Origin: Ignavibacteria bacterium
Lineage (GTDB): Bacteria; Bacteroidota; Ignavibacteria; Kapaibacteriales; UBA4661
Direction of reading: 5' to 3'
NCBI GenBank assembly: GCA_013298775.1
Contig: JAAFIV010000007.1
Coordinates: forward strand, 94,975-158,974
DNA length: 64,000 nt
Shown: piece by piece, positions 1 through 10,300 of the stretch
How positions within the stretch are numbered: position 1 is the first letter of the stretch
How the letters are laid out: the number at the start of each line of letters is the position of its first letter
The notes under the pieces: generated by a model
The model's input: only the letters and a program-made list of their open reading frames with translations
Database searches by the model: none
Told to the model about the DNA's origin: nothing
Position numbers and translations under genes: made by a program

Positions 1-363
1 AAACGTCCGCGAAAGCGAGAGAACCATGATTGTTTCGTTTTCATAAAAAAGAAATTGTGAGAAAATAGTTTACATATCAACGGTTGATGTAGCAAAAGTA
101 CGAAAAAAGAATGAAATAACGCAAGTATTATTCATCATGTAATTCCTGCTCATTGCTTGGTATCAAAGCCGATTTTCCTTGCAAAACAGTCTTGCCTACC
201 TGTATCTTTGTGCTTTCGTAGGCGATAGTAGGAGAGCATTCACACAAAATTTAGTCTGTATATTATGAAACGTTAATACCCCGTAGCCCAGTAAATACAC
301 GCTTTCTACACGCTTTAGTCGTACAAAATTATTAAAAACAGCACGAGAATTTCTTTTCCACTT
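1..363. other. Intergenic region upstream of the metH-type gene
   Basis: AT-rich leader with no supportable gene on either strand. I looked for an upstream metH body or a cobalamin or SAM riboswitch and saw neither. The only candidate signal is a TATCTTTG box described separately. Confidence 0.6.
178..210 (+). promoter_or_regulatory. Possible Bacteroidota-type promoter for the MetH activation-domain gene
   Basis: TATCTTTG at 203-210 matches the TAnnTTTG -7 consensus. CTTG at 178-181 is a weak -33 element, 21 bp away. Transcription would start near 217 and leave a leader of about 145 nt. Motif match only. Confidence 0.3.
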
Positions 364-1305
364 ATGCCAAACTACACCCCAAAACGTCCTCAGATGCTTG
401 GTTTACAGACCTTCGATTCTGTTTCCCTCTCTACACTTCGCGCCTATATTGATTGGACACCGTTTTTCCTTTCGTGGGAATTGCGCGGAAAATATCCCGC
501 TATTTTCGAGGATAAAGTTGTGGGCGTAGAAGCAAAAAAACTCTTTGCCGATGCAGAGCGTATTCTCGACCGCATTGTTTCAGAAAATTTACTTACTGCA
601 AAGGCTGTCTGCGGCATATTTCCTGCAAACTCCGTGCAGGATGACGACGTAGAAATCTACACCAATGAAGAGCGTACCGAGCTTCTTGCAACGCTCAATT
701 TCCTTCGCCAACAAAGCCAGAAAGCCGCCGGAAACCCGAATCTCTGCCTTGCAGACTTCATTGCACCAAAAGAGGCTGCGCTTCCAGATTATATGGGCGC
801 ATTTGTTGTAACGGCGGGTATTGGGGCGGATAAACTCTGTGCTGAATACGAGCGCGAGCAGGATGATTACTCGTCTATTATGGTGAAAGCACTTGCCGAC
901 CGCCTTGCTGAAGCTGCCGCAGAATGGCTTCACGAGCGGGTGCGCAAGGAATTATGGGGATATGCTACCGACGAACAATTGCCAAATGAGGCACTCATCC
1001 AAGAAGAGTATGCAGGTATTCGCCCTGCACCAGGCTATCCAGCTTGCCCCGAACACACGGAAAAAGGCAAACTTTTTTCATTACTCAATGCCACAGAGCA
1101 TACGCAGGTTTTCTTGACCGAGAGCTATGCGATGTATCCAGCAGCATCGGTATCAGGCTGGTATTTTGCACATCCAGAAGCAAAATATTTCCCGCTTGGG
1201 AAAATCATGCGCGACCAAGTAGAACACTACGCTGAACGCAAAGGCATGACGCTCGAAGAGGCGGAACGCTGGCTCGCACCGAATCTTGGATACGATGCCT
1301 CATAG
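364..1305 (+). CDS. Stand-alone methionine synthase activation (AdoMet-binding) domain
   Basis: The 313-residue product matches, over nearly its whole length, the C-terminal reactivation domain of cobalamin-dependent methionine synthase MetH. Recognisable blocks are [16 protein letters not shown] near residue 30, the AdoMet-binding [12 protein letters not shown] around 220-231, and a C-terminus [11 protein letters not shown] that ends where full MetH proteins end. In MetH this domain binds S-adenosylmethionine and flavodoxin to re-methylate oxidised cob(II)alamin. The homocysteine, folate and cobalamin modules are absent upstream, where stops occur in every frame, so this is a separate polypeptide. 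It could be the missing part of a split MetH encoded elsewhere. A role in another corrinoid enzyme is less likely but possible. Family call is firm; partner is inferred. Confidence 0.9.
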   Translation: MPNYTPKRPQMLGLQTFDSVSLSTLRAYIDWTPFFLSWELRGKYPAIFEDKVVGVEAKKLFADAERILDRIVSENLLTAKAVCGIFPANSVQDDDVEIYTNEERTELLATLNFLRQQSQKAAGNPNLCLADFIAPKEAALPDYMGAFVVTAGIGADKLCAEYEREQDDYSSIMVKALADRLAEAAAEWLHERVRKELWGYATDEQLPNEALIQEEYAGIRPAPGYPACPEHTEKGKLFSLLNATEHTQVFLTESYAMYPAASVSGWYFAHPEAKYFPLGKIMRDQVEHYAERKGMTLEEAERWLAPNLGYDAS

Positions 1306-1472
1306 TATGCCAAGAGTATTGCTCCGTTTTTCGACGCAACCAAGAGTGGGCTGTAACACTGATAAATACTCGCTTTGGTAGAACAGGCATTTTGGTTTCG
1401 AGCCTCTTTCTATACATTGAGCGAATTACTTGTATAGAAATTTGTCGTGTACTGTACATTTTATGACATTGG

Positions 1473-2219
1473 TCATTTCTCTCCAACAATGCGCAATGCC
1501 TCTTGAAACGTCGTTAAATACTTCTCTTCGTAGGAATGAAGCTGCTTGCGGCGGTACTGCATGATAAAACGCGGATGCTCCAACGGCAAAATGCGCTCGA
1601 AAAAATGATGCTCTGCGTTGATGCGCTCAAAGGCTTGTTGCAGTTTGCCAGTGCCGAAACATATTGCCACGCTGGAATGAAGCCCAAGGGCGCATTGTTG
1701 CTGCATTGTACTTACCATAAAGGGTAGCACTGCTTTGTGCAATTCTTTGTCGTCATAAAAGTTGTAATTCACCACGCTCCCACCCTGCGCTTTTGTGAAG
1801 CCAAGCGGACACAATGCCGTCAGAAAAAATCGCTGAAAAAATGGCTCTGCACCTTGCTTTGAAGCTACTTTACTTTCCTCCTGATATTTTTGCACAACTC
1901 CCCAGACGTATTCCGCAGAAAGCTCTTTATGCGTACCAAGATGTGTTTCAATACCGCAGACATCGCGTAGAATCACGGGGTCGGTGAAGGAAAGACCTGT
2001 AACGCCGCCGCCAAAGCGTCCTGGATTGATACCCCAAATGCTGATGCGCTTCGTATTATCATTGAAATACTTTTCACAAAATTGCCGTACACAACGCATA
2101 GTTTCTGGGTTTCGGTAGGGATTCATTGCCTCAATACCGCTTGGCAATTCTACATGTAGATCTAACTGTTCGTAGAATGCGGCAAGGTTTGCGCCGAAGG
2201 TGGAAATGGTAGTTTTCAT
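1473..2219 (-). CDS. SMUG2-like uracil-DNA glycosylase family protein (DUF4918)
   Basis: The product has 248 residues with the ATG at 2219. An in-frame TTG six codons earlier is possible but less likely. It resembles the SMUG2/DUF4918 branch of the uracil-DNA glycosylase superfamily. Motif 1 reads GINPGRFGGG at about 63-72 and the C-terminal histidine motif reads HPRF near 215, where other family members have HPS. Such enzymes remove uracil or damaged pyrimidines from DNA in base-excision repair. The gene stands alone, facing the metH-type gene convergently. Substrate is not readable from sequence. Confidence 0.75.
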   Translation of the reverse strand: MKTTISTFGANLAAFYEQLDLHVELPSGIEAMNPYRNPETMRCVRQFCEKYFNDNTKRISIWGINPGRFGGGVTGLSFTDPVILRDVCGIETHLGTHKELSAEYVWGVVQKYQEESKVASKQGAEPFFQRFFLTALCPLGFTKAQGGSVVNYNFYDDKELHKAVLPFMVSTMQQQCALGLHSSVAICFGTGKLQQAFERINAEHHFFERILPLEHPRFIMQYRRKQLHSYEEKYLTTFQEALRIVGEK

Positions 2220-2289
2220 GCGGTGTTGAAGAGGCAAGATAGCGAGAAGATGTGGTCAGCAGATGCCGTGTCTATGTTGTCGTTGTGGT

Positions 2290-2526
2290 TTAGTTTTTTC
2301 GCACTTTTTCGACTTCTTGCTCGCCCTGCAACACCACAACGCCATTTTTGCGATACAATTCTTTTTGCACGCTCGCAGGTGATGACGATTGCTGCTCGGA
2401 AGCGAGATTCTGAGCGGCTTCTGAGACTTTTGCATTGATAGCGCGGCGCAGAAGACCTTTCAAAAATGTCATCAAAAACGTCAGCGCAATAAAGGCGATA
2501 ATAGTGATAAGAATGAAACGTGCCAT
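2290..2526 (-). CDS. Small single-pass membrane protein, unknown function
   Basis: A 78-residue protein with one N-terminal membrane segment (about residues 3-25, FILITIIAFIALTFLMTFLK) followed by basic residues and a polar cytoplasmic tail ending in EQEVEKVRKN. The layout resembles small single-TM proteins common in Bacteroidota, but no specific family is claimed. The start is a clear ATG at 2526 with a possible promoter about 30 bp upstream. It lies just beyond the truncated end of the clpB-like gene. Confidence 0.6.
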   Translation of the reverse strand: MARFILITIIAFIALTFLMTFLKGLLRRAINAKVSEAAQNLASEQQSSSPASVQKELYRKNGVVVLQGEQEVEKVRKN

Positions 2527-2548
2527 ATCAATTATTCAAAAAAATCGG

Positions 2549-2578
2549 AAAATATACCACGAAATTTCGAGCCTCAAA
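2549..2578 (-). promoter_or_regulatory. Possible promoter for the small membrane protein gene
   Basis: On the minus strand TTTG (2578-2575) is followed after 18 bp by TATATTTT (2556-2549), a near match to TTTG/TAnnTTTG. Leader would be about 20 nt. Motif match only. Confidence 0.3.
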
Positions 2579-2638
2579 GCGTGATTTTATCAGGTGTTTG
2601 CGCTTCATATTTCAACCTTCACAGTTCATCCTTTGCCC

Positions 2639-3958
2639 TCACCCTGCTTCGCCTAATTCCCTCAGCAGAGCTTGACGCTCAATTTCCAACTGGCGTATTT
2701 TTCGCTCAATCGAATCCAGTTCTTCTGGCATGGAGTCAATCTCAATGCGGAGTTTGGAGGCGGATTCATCAATCAAATCAATCGCTTTATCGGGCAAGAA
2801 ACGGTCGGTGATGTAGCGGCTGGAAAGCTGTGCTGCCGCAATCAGAGCGGCATCGGTGATGCGCACACCATGATGCACTTCGTACTTGTCTTTAATCCCG
2901 CGTAAAATCGAAATCGTATCTTCCACCGTCGGCTCGGCAATGAAAACTTTCTGGAAACGCCGCTCCAATGCTGCATCTTTCTCGATATATTTCTGATATT
3001 CATCCAATGTCGTCGCACCAATACACCGCAGTTCGCCTCGTGCTAGAGCGGGTTTTAGGATGTTTGCTGCATCCATGCTTCCTTGGCTTGTCGCGCCAGC
3101 ACCCACGAGCGTATGCAATTCATCAATAAACACAATTATCTCGCCGTTGGACTCGCTCACCTCGCGCACCACTGCTTTCAAACGTTCCTCGAACTGCCCG
3201 CGAAAGCTCGTGCCAGCAACAAGTGCGCCCATGTCGAGCGCGTAGAGGGTTTTTGTTTTCAAATTTTCTGGCACATCGCCTGAAACGATGCGCTGTGCAA
3301 TGCCTTCGGCAATCGCGGTCTTTCCAACGCCTGGTTCACCGATGAGAACGGGGTTATTTTTCGTGCGCCGCGAAAGTACCTGCAAGACGCGCCGTATCTC
3401 GTCTTCTCGACCAATAATTGGGTCAATTTTCCCTTTGCGGGCTTCGTCGTTCAGTGAGCGTCCGTACCGCTTCAAGGCTTGATATTTATCTTCGGGATTT
3501 TGGTCGGTAACGCGCTGCGAGCCGCGAAATTCCTTGAGAATCTTGATAATACCATCTTTCGTAATGCCTTGGTCGCGGAGTAATTGCGCCGCCGACGATT
3601 TCTGCTCCGCCAGCGACATGAGCAAATGTTCTGTGCTGACGTATTCATCACCCAGATTTTGCGCCTGTTTCAGTGCATCTTCTAGCACCGCCGACATATC
3701 GCGTCCAAGATATTGCTGCCCCAGTACCGCGCCGCCAATTTTCGGCATAGCTTCAATTTCCTGCTGCGCTTTTGTCTTCAAATAGTCAGTATTCGCGCCG
3801 AGTTTCAGCAACATCGGCGGAATAATGCCGCCAGAATCTTCCAAGAGCGCAAGCAAGGTGTGAATTGGCTCAATAGCTTGTTGATTATTGTTAGAAACAA
3901 GCTCCTGTGCGCGTTGCAGAGCTTCTTGCGATTTGAGTGTGAGTTTTTGAAAATTCAT
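2639..3958 (-). pseudogene. clpB: Truncated ClpB: N-domain and first AAA+ module only
   Basis: The 439-residue product matches the ClpB disaggregase from its first residue ([18 protein letters not shown]). It has the double Clp-N domain (about 1-145), Walker A GEPGVGKT at 207-214, Walker B IIVFIDE at 274-280 and arginine-finger region LERRFQKV near 331. It stops at the start of the coiled-coil middle domain ([17 protein letters not shown]), whereas full ClpB is about 860 residues. The middle domain and second AAA+ module are missing and not found nearby. The break coincides with a repetitive GGGCAAAGGATGA-type stretch also seen inside mutS2. The in-frame extension to 4012 comes from a palindromic repeat and is not expected to be translated. 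This is probably a degraded or partial copy; a naturally short form cannot be excluded. Confidence 0.8.
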
Positions 3959-3994
3959 TGTCGGCATTGATTTGGAGTAATTGTTTCTGCTTTG

Positions 3995-4080
3995 CAATAG
4001 TGGTACAGACATTCTTATCTGTAAGTGTTGGTGCTGGGTTCAGGTGATAAACACAGACACAAATATCTGTGCCACTATTG
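3995..4080. repeat. Palindromic repeat, family 1, short copy
   Basis: The ends CAATAGTGG and CCACTATTG are perfect inverted repeats. The interior holds the family core (ACAGACATTCTTATCTGT, a central GTGTTGGTGCTGG stretch, and ACACAGACACAAATATCTGT). It lies between the start of the clpB fragment and the 3' end of purH. It lacks the outer CACGACAAAA arms present in longer copies. Confidence 0.8.
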
Positions 4081-4108
4081 GCTTTTACCACGTATTTTGT
4101 TCCGCTCT

Positions 4109-5746
4109 CTAATGCTTAAAATGACGCACACCCGTAAGAACCATTGCAATATTTTTCTCATCGGCAGCAGCAATTACCTCTTCGTCGCGTACTGAGCCGC
4201 CTGGCTGAATCACAGCACTCGCGCCCGCTTGCACAGCTTCGAGCAAGCCGTCGGCGAAGGGGAAGAACGCATCGGAAGCAACCGCGCAGCCTTGCAAGCT
4301 GATTCCAGCACGCTCTGCCTTACGAGCCGCGATAATAGCTGAATCCAAGCGCGACATCTGCCCTGCGCCAATACCCAATGCGCGGTCGGCGGCGGCATAC
4401 ACTATCGCATTCGATTTTACATGCTTTGCAATGCGCCATGCGTATTCCAATGCTCGCTCTTCATCGTTTGTCGGTGTGCGCTTTGTAACGGTGCGCTTCT
4501 CGGCAGCATTCCAGAGCAGTGCGTCGGAGGATTGCACAAGCATTCCACCAGCAATTGCCTTTACTTCAAGCATTTGTGCGGTCTTCAGGGCATCAAAGTT
4601 TACCGTCATCAGGCGGCGATTCTTTTTCTGTTGCAAAAGCTCTAGCGCGTCCGGCGCGAAAGCAGGTGCAATCACAACTTCGGTGAAAATTTCGTCAATT
4701 ACCTTTGCTGTTTCAAAGTCGAGCGTTGCTGTGAGCGCAATAATTCCGCCAAAGGCAGAAGTTGTATCACAGGCGTATGCTTTGCGGTACGCATCCATGA
4801 GGCGAGGTGCAGAGCCAACTCCGCATGGATTGGTGTGTTTGATAATCACCGCCGTCTCGCCAACAATATCTTTCCATTCCAAGAACTCCAACGCTAGTTT
4901 TGCCGTTGCATCAATATCCAAAATGTTGTTGTAGGAAAGCTCTTTCCCGTGCAACTGTGTAAACACGCCATTGTACGTCACACCTGAACCAGAAATCTTG
5001 TACAAACCTGCCTGTTGATGCGGGTTTTCGCCGTAGCGCAGGTCTTGTTCCTTGCGTAGCGCGAACGAAAATGTTTCGGGCAATGATACGCTAGACGTAG
5101 CATGATTGCTTGTGTTTGAGCTTTTCATGTTTGAGCTTTTCTTTGTAAAATATGCCGCCACCATTCCGTCGTAATATGCTGTGTGCTGGAAGGCTTCGGC
5201 AGCAAGTTCAAAACGCAACTCCTCAGAAATCCCGCCATTACTAGCGTTCAGAGAATTCAAAATATCGGCGTAGCGTGCTGGATTGGTAACAATTGCTGTC
5301 CAACGGTAATTTTTCGCCGAAGCACGAATCATCGCGGGACCACCAATATCAATGTTTTCGATGATGTCTGCGTGAGTCGCGCTAGGTTTTGCCAGCGTTT
5401 GCTCGAAAGGATAGAGATTCACCACTACCAAATCAATAGACTGAATCATATTTGCTTCAAGCTGATGAATATGCGATTTTTCATCCAGCACCGCCAGCAA
5501 ACCAGCATGAATAGCGGGATGCAGCGTTTTGACGCGTCCGTCCAAGATTTCTGGAAAATGTGTCACGTCGGAAACACTCATCACGGGAATACCTGCTTCG
5601 CGCAGTGTTTGTGCGGTTCCGCCAGTAGAAACGATTTCAATACCGCGCTCGGCGAGAGATTTCGCAAATTCAAGAATACCTGTTTTGTCGGAAACGCTGA
5701 TGAGCGCACGTCGGATGATGTGTGTAGAAGGTTGCAATTGCGACAT
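4109..5746 (-). CDS. purH: Bifunctional AICAR formyltransferase / IMP cyclohydrolase
   Basis: This is the enzyme of the last two steps of purine synthesis. It formylates AICAR with 10-formyl-tetrahydrofolate and closes the ring to IMP. The 545-residue protein has the N-terminal MGS-like cyclohydrolase domain (about 11-140, VSDKTG, STGGTA, DGRVKTLHP) and the transformylase domain with the catalytic Lys-His pair in IIKHTNPCG at 303-304. It ends in VLTGVRHFKH, as usual. The start is MSQLQPS at 5746; the longer frame to 5863 would overlap holA. A Ser/Asn-rich insert at 202-222, coded by imperfect 15-bp repeats, sits in the linker between the domains. It lies 61 bp downstream of holA on the same strand and may be cotranscribed with it. 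Confidence 0.97.
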   Translation of the reverse strand: MSQLQPSTHIIRRALISVSDKTGILEFAKSLAERGIEIVSTGGTAQTLREAGIPVMSVSDVTHFPEILDGRVKTLHPAIHAGLLAVLDEKSHIHQLEANMIQSIDLVVVNLYPFEQTLAKPSATHADIIENIDIGGPAMIRASAKNYRWTAIVTNPARYADILNSLNASNGGISEELRFELAAEAFQHTAYYDGMVAAYFTKKSSNMKSSNTSNHATSSVSLPETFSFALRKEQDLRYGENPHQQAGLYKISGSGVTYNGVFTQLHGKELSYNNILDIDATAKLALEFLEWKDIVGETAVIIKHTNPCGVGSAPRLMDAYRKAYACDTTSAFGGIIALTATLDFETAKVIDEIFTEVVIAPAFAPDALELLQQKKNRRLMTVNFDALKTAQMLEVKAIAGGMLVQSSDALLWNAAEKRTVTKRTPTNDEERALEYAWRIAKHVKSNAIVYAAADRALGIGAGQMSRLDSAIIAARKAERAGISLQGCAVASDAFFPFADGLLEAVQAGASAVIQPGGSVRDEEVIAAADEKNIAMVLTGVRHFKH

Positions 5747-5807
5747 TTTTTGAAGAATAGTGTGAAAAGTGTGTAAGCATTTTTGGAAGTGAGCAAAAGC
5801 TCTATCC

Positions 5808-6947
5808 TCAAGCAGTGATGAGGCGTGTGAGCATTTTTTGAATGACCACATCGGCATCCTCAACCGTTGAAGATTTTATCGAAACATCGGCATCGCACAA
5901 AGCGTAGAAGGCTGATTCTATCTGGCTTCTGGTGTAATTTTTCAAGACACCAAGATATTCTGGCACGAAATACGCGCTAATATCCAGTGCCTTTGCCAAC
6001 TCGAAGTGATTTTGCGTTTGATGAATACTTTCGCTCAGTTTCCACAAGATAGTGAAATAGCGCGTCAGCATAGAAATAATCAGCAATTCCTGCCTCTCTG
6101 CTGTGAGCATTCGCTGGCTTATTTCCAGTGCTTTTGAGAGATTTCGCTCGCCAATCATGCGCTGCAGCTCGAAAATGTTATAGTTTTTCGACGCACCAAT
6201 CACATCGGCAATATCTTCGCGAGAAAGCGAGGTTTTGTCAGGTGCGAAGGTGATAATTTTTTGGATTTCATTGTGTAAATCTCGTAAGGATTCCCCCGAT
6301 TGCGCTACCAATAATTCGCACGCATCGGGCTGAATCGTGCGCCCCAGCGACTTAAAACGCTCGGCAACCCACGATGGCAACTCGCGTTCGTACAATTTCG
6401 GAAACTCAATCCACTCGCACTCTTCAAGTAAAATATTGTAGGGAAATTTTGCCGCCGCAAGTTTTTTTTGCGCTTTTTCTGGTTGCCGAGAGTTCTTGAG
6501 CGCAGCTTTTAAGCCGTTTAGCTCGTCGGCACTGGCTTGGAGAATAAGAAACGTCGTTGGCGATGGTTTCCGGAAATACGTGGAAAGCGGCGACTTTTTC
6601 TCGGGCGTTTCTTTTGTTTTCGCGCTTGTTGTTTTCGCGCTCGCTGCTTTCGACGAGCTTCGTCCTGTGCTTGTCCCAACGCCGCTCATTTTGTCGAAAT
6701 GCCGCACCGCTACCACGCGCCGCTCGGACATCATTGGGTACGCGCTTGCCATTTCTACGAGTGTTTCTTGGGAAACATCGGAACCGTCTAGCACATCAAC
6801 ATTGAAGGATTCCATGCCATTGCGCTCAACCGCAGCTTCCACGAGCGCATTATAGGCTTCATCCAGCAAGAAATCTTCCTCGCCAAACATCAACAAGACG
6901 GGTGGAAAGGTGCGAGATTTTATGAGGGCTGCAACAGATTCGAGCAT
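5808..6947 (-). CDS. holA: DNA polymerase III delta subunit
   Basis: The 379-residue product matches HolA, the delta subunit of the clamp loader that opens the beta clamp. The start reads MLESVAALIKSRTFPPVLLMFGEEDFLLDEA, and the usual central (GESLRDLHNEIQKI) and C-terminal helical segments are present. An insert rich in Ala, Ser, Lys and Thr (about residues 90-125) lengthens it compared with the roughly 340 residues of the E. coli protein. The start is ATG 6947 with a TACGTTTG box about 30 bp upstream. Likely first gene of a holA-purH unit. Confidence 0.92.
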   Translation of the reverse strand: MLESVAALIKSRTFPPVLLMFGEEDFLLDEAYNALVEAAVERNGMESFNVDVLDGSDVSQETLVEMASAYPMMSERRVVAVRHFDKMSGVGTSTGRSSSKAASAKTTSAKTKETPEKKSPLSTYFRKPSPTTFLILQASADELNGLKAALKNSRQPEKAQKKLAAAKFPYNILLEECEWIEFPKLYERELPSWVAERFKSLGRTIQPDACELLVAQSGESLRDLHNEIQKIITFAPDKTSLSREDIADVIGASKNYNIFELQRMIGERNLSKALEISQRMLTAERQELLIISMLTRYFTILWKLSESIHQTQNHFELAKALDISAYFVPEYLGVLKNYTRSQIESAFYALCDADVSIKSSTVEDADVVIQKMLTRLITA

Positions 6948-6977
6948 AAATTCCTATAATGGAAATTCGTGGAAGTC

Positions 6978-7007
6978 CAAACGTAAAAGACAACATGACG
7001 GCTGAAA
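6978..7007 (-). promoter_or_regulatory. Possible promoter for holA
   Basis: On the minus strand TACGTTTG (6985-6978) matches TAnnTTTG, with TTTC (7007-7004) 18 bp upstream as a weak -33 element. Leader would be about 25 nt. Motif match only. Confidence 0.35.
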
Positions 7008-7154
7008 CAGCATACAATTTACCATGATAGCATGTATTTCTCCAAGTCTGACACATATTTTTTGTAAATTTGTTCTTTGGGGCTAAGTATTCTACGTCAT
7101 CTTGAATATCATCTGGTTGTCTTGTGTGTATTCAGAACTTTCCCCGTGAAGTAT

Positions 7155-7284
7155 GATAGAACTTTCGCAAATGGCGCAGACAGGAGTGTTACGCGCTACC
7201 GTCTGCAACGAGGTTTCATACGACTTCGGTAGAACAGACACTCTTGTCTGTTCCAGACAATGAGCATTTTGCGCACGTCCTATA
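7155..7284. mobile_element. MITE-like palindromic element, family 2, with 8-bp flanking duplication
   Basis: About 130 bp with imperfect inverted ends (ATAGAACTTTCGCAAAT against ATTTTGCGCACGTCCTAT). The interior GGCGCAGACAGGAGTGTTAC is shared with the copy at 36086-36212. TGAAGTAT occurs directly on both sides (7147-7154 and 7285-7292), as expected for a target-site duplication. No coding capacity. It fills most of the 370-bp gap between holA and the surface-protein gene, and ends about 35 bp before the next start codon. Confidence 0.7.
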
Positions 7285-7320
7285 TGAAGTATCATCCTTT
7301 TTCAGAATTCCTTGCTGCTT

Positions 7321-10300
7321 ATGCGATTGCATCTTTCCGCACCACGACAAAAAGCGTGGGTACACACGTGGATAATAACGTGGGCAACAGCATGTTTCCA
7401 GCATTTAGCGTTTGTTGGAGCGATATTGTTTCTTCTCTGCTCTTTCCATGCAGAGGCGCAAATCACTATCCTACAACCCAACGCAACCACGCGTATTATC
7501 TCGCGTGGAGAGTTTCTTATCCAGTGGTCGGGAACACTTCCGAGCGATACGGTACGCATTGAATTCAGCGAAAACTTAGGGCGCACATGGCAACTCATCA
7601 CTGCAACTGCCACGAATAATCAATTCTTGTGGAGTCCTGTTCCCGTGATTGCGAGTGATAGCTGTATTCTTCGCATTTCTACGACGGTGTTCGATGCTAC
7701 GCCATTTTCTGTGCAGAATACATTTCGGATTTCTTACGGCTCAAACATCACAGAACGCTCGGCACGGCGGCGTTTTGCGGCATTTAGCCCCGATAGTAAA
7801 AAAATATTATCGTTTTCCAATAATGTTCGGCGAGAAAATCCAAACGATAGCAATCAAGCCTATCAGATGCAAGTATGGAACTTGGAAACCCAGCAATTAA
7901 CCAATATTCTTGCACTTCATTCCACCAACAATCGCCTTTTTCCTCAAGTGGAACGCTGGTCGTGGAATGATAACGTTATGGCATGGCTTCCGTACTGGTG
8001 GAGCGAGGATTCGCGTCGTATTGTGGCTCCTGTACAGTCCGATACAACGTTTGCAGTGTATAATTTGGATTTACCCAACGGACAACCAGAGCGAGAATTT
8101 ACCATTCCACGCTTTGGACGGCTTCGCGCCTTGCGTCAAGTACGGTGGTCGAAATTGGGAACAGAGATTTATGCGAATATTTTGCATCGGGCTGCTGAGA
8201 ATGATAGTGTCTTTACAACAATAATTCGATATAACCCCTTTACGGGTGCTACGCTTGGCTCAGTGAGTATTCCACTCGCGGAATCTACCGCGCAAGAATA
8301 CATCACCTTTGGAGGATTCAGCAATGACGCTCAAAAATATATTCGTATCCATCTTGATACTCGAACCCAGCAAATACGCCGCGTTACGGTTAATGAAACA
8401 TTCACGGGAAATTTTGTCAGCAGCGCAAGTCCACCAATGGGCTATCGCTGGCGACAATACACCTCTGCAACAGCAAGCATCTGGTCTCCCGATGATTCTC
8501 TTTTTGTTCTTGTGAAAGAGCGAAATGACGAAAATCCACTGCAAAATATCGCGTCCGAAACCTGTGTTATTCGCGTCCGTGATGGGCAGATTATCCGCCA
8601 AATACCTGCCGCACCAACCCCAGAGCCAATTCTCTGGAGTAGCAATAGCAAAAACCTTATGCTGTGGAATGGTCTGGACGAACTGGTACGGGATATTTAC
8701 AGTGTCGAGCGTGGATTGATTAGTAGAAATCTTCGGTTCAATAACATTTCTTCCACGCAATTTCCAGGTGCTGGACCATTCGGTATCAATCCCTACAATG
8801 TGTCGTGGAGTAACGATATGCAGCGCATCGCGGGGTATATTCGCCCGTTCGACCCGCAAAATCCCACGCTTGGCGTTTGGGATGCCGAACAGGGATGTTT
8901 GCTGCAAATAGTTCGCTTGCCTTTGCAAAATTCTTTTCCCCGAACTGGTGCCGACCTACGCTGGACAGGTCTTGTTTCTTGGAGCCGCGACGATTCGCGC
9001 TTGCTCTTGCAAAACTTTTTTACCGATTCCACGCTCATTATACCTGTTCCGCGAGGTGGCGCAAGTTGCCGCCAAACCACCTCCGACTCAACCTTTTCGA
9101 CAAGCCAACGTGGTGAAATTGTGTTACAAGAAGTAACCAGTTTTCCAGCAATTATCTGCCAAACACGTGCTACCTATCGCATTCCTATTGGCAGCTTGAG
9201 TATGTTTCAGCAGGACGTTTCGGTAACACTTACGAATCCTGATGATGAATTTCGTCCTGTTCAAGATTTTCGCATTGTGCGTGCTTTGAATTCCCTTTCA
9301 GCTCGCGGAAATGGCGAAGTTATTGTAGAATTTACACCACAAAGTTCAGGTCGAAAAACAGCATCGCTCAATTTTCGGATTAGTGGTGCGGGGATAGTAC
9401 GGACACTTCTTGTTGCAGTAAAAGATACCATTTTCTTCGATGTTCCGAATCCAACTCTTAATTTTGGAAATCTCCCAGCAAATGTTTCTACCACGCTTAG
9501 TATAACCTTGCGCAATACTGGCACAAGCGCAATCACATGGACAACGCAAGGAACAATCAGTCCTTCGCGCTTGTTCTTTATTGAAAGTGTACAACCAACA
9601 ATAACACAGCCAAATCAACTTGCCACTCTCCGCGTGAGATTTCAAGGCTCTGCTACGCCACGCACCATCGTGGACTCGCTCAATATGCTCCAATGCTCTG
9701 AACGCAGCTTCCCGCTTCGCTTTCAAGCAAATATTCTTCCCGAAACAGCGAGAGTATTGGCAACCGATTCGCTTGATTTTGGTAGAATTCCTTGTTTGAA
9801 TGGGTTTGCTGCAAGGACAATAACGATACAAAACGTCGGCGGTCGGCAGCTTCAAGTCTTCGGGCTTTCCTCTGACAATGAAGCATTTCGTCTTGGAAGC
9901 ACCACGTTTCCTTTCATTCTTGCACCTCTTGAACAACGTACACTCTCGCTTGGGTATCAATCATCCAGAGCAGGGGTGAATCAAGGCACTATTTCTATTC
10001 GTACCAACGACCCTGAACAAAGTACAGCACTGGTGCGGGTGCGAGCCGAGCAGGAACAATTATTATACACCGTTCAGGATAGCATTCTGCGCTACGAAAG
10101 TGTGCGAGAAAATACTAGTCGTGTAGAAACAACACTTTTAACGAATCGTACCAATTCTGCATTTCAATGGACAAATCTTCCCTTGCAACTCAGCAATGAT
10201 TTTGTGTTGGAAAGCATGCAGCCATCACGCCTTGAGCCAAATCAAACAGCAACATTGCGTGTACGCTTCAATGGTCGCCCTGTGCGGACAGAATTTACGG

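Noticed and set aside
1..363. Cobalamin or SAM riboswitch before the MetH-domain gene
   Set aside because: No conserved B12-box or SAM-box segments could be seen in the leader.
5747..5863. Longer purH start
   Set aside because: It would overlap holA and adds residues unlike any PurH; the start at 5746 fits the family.
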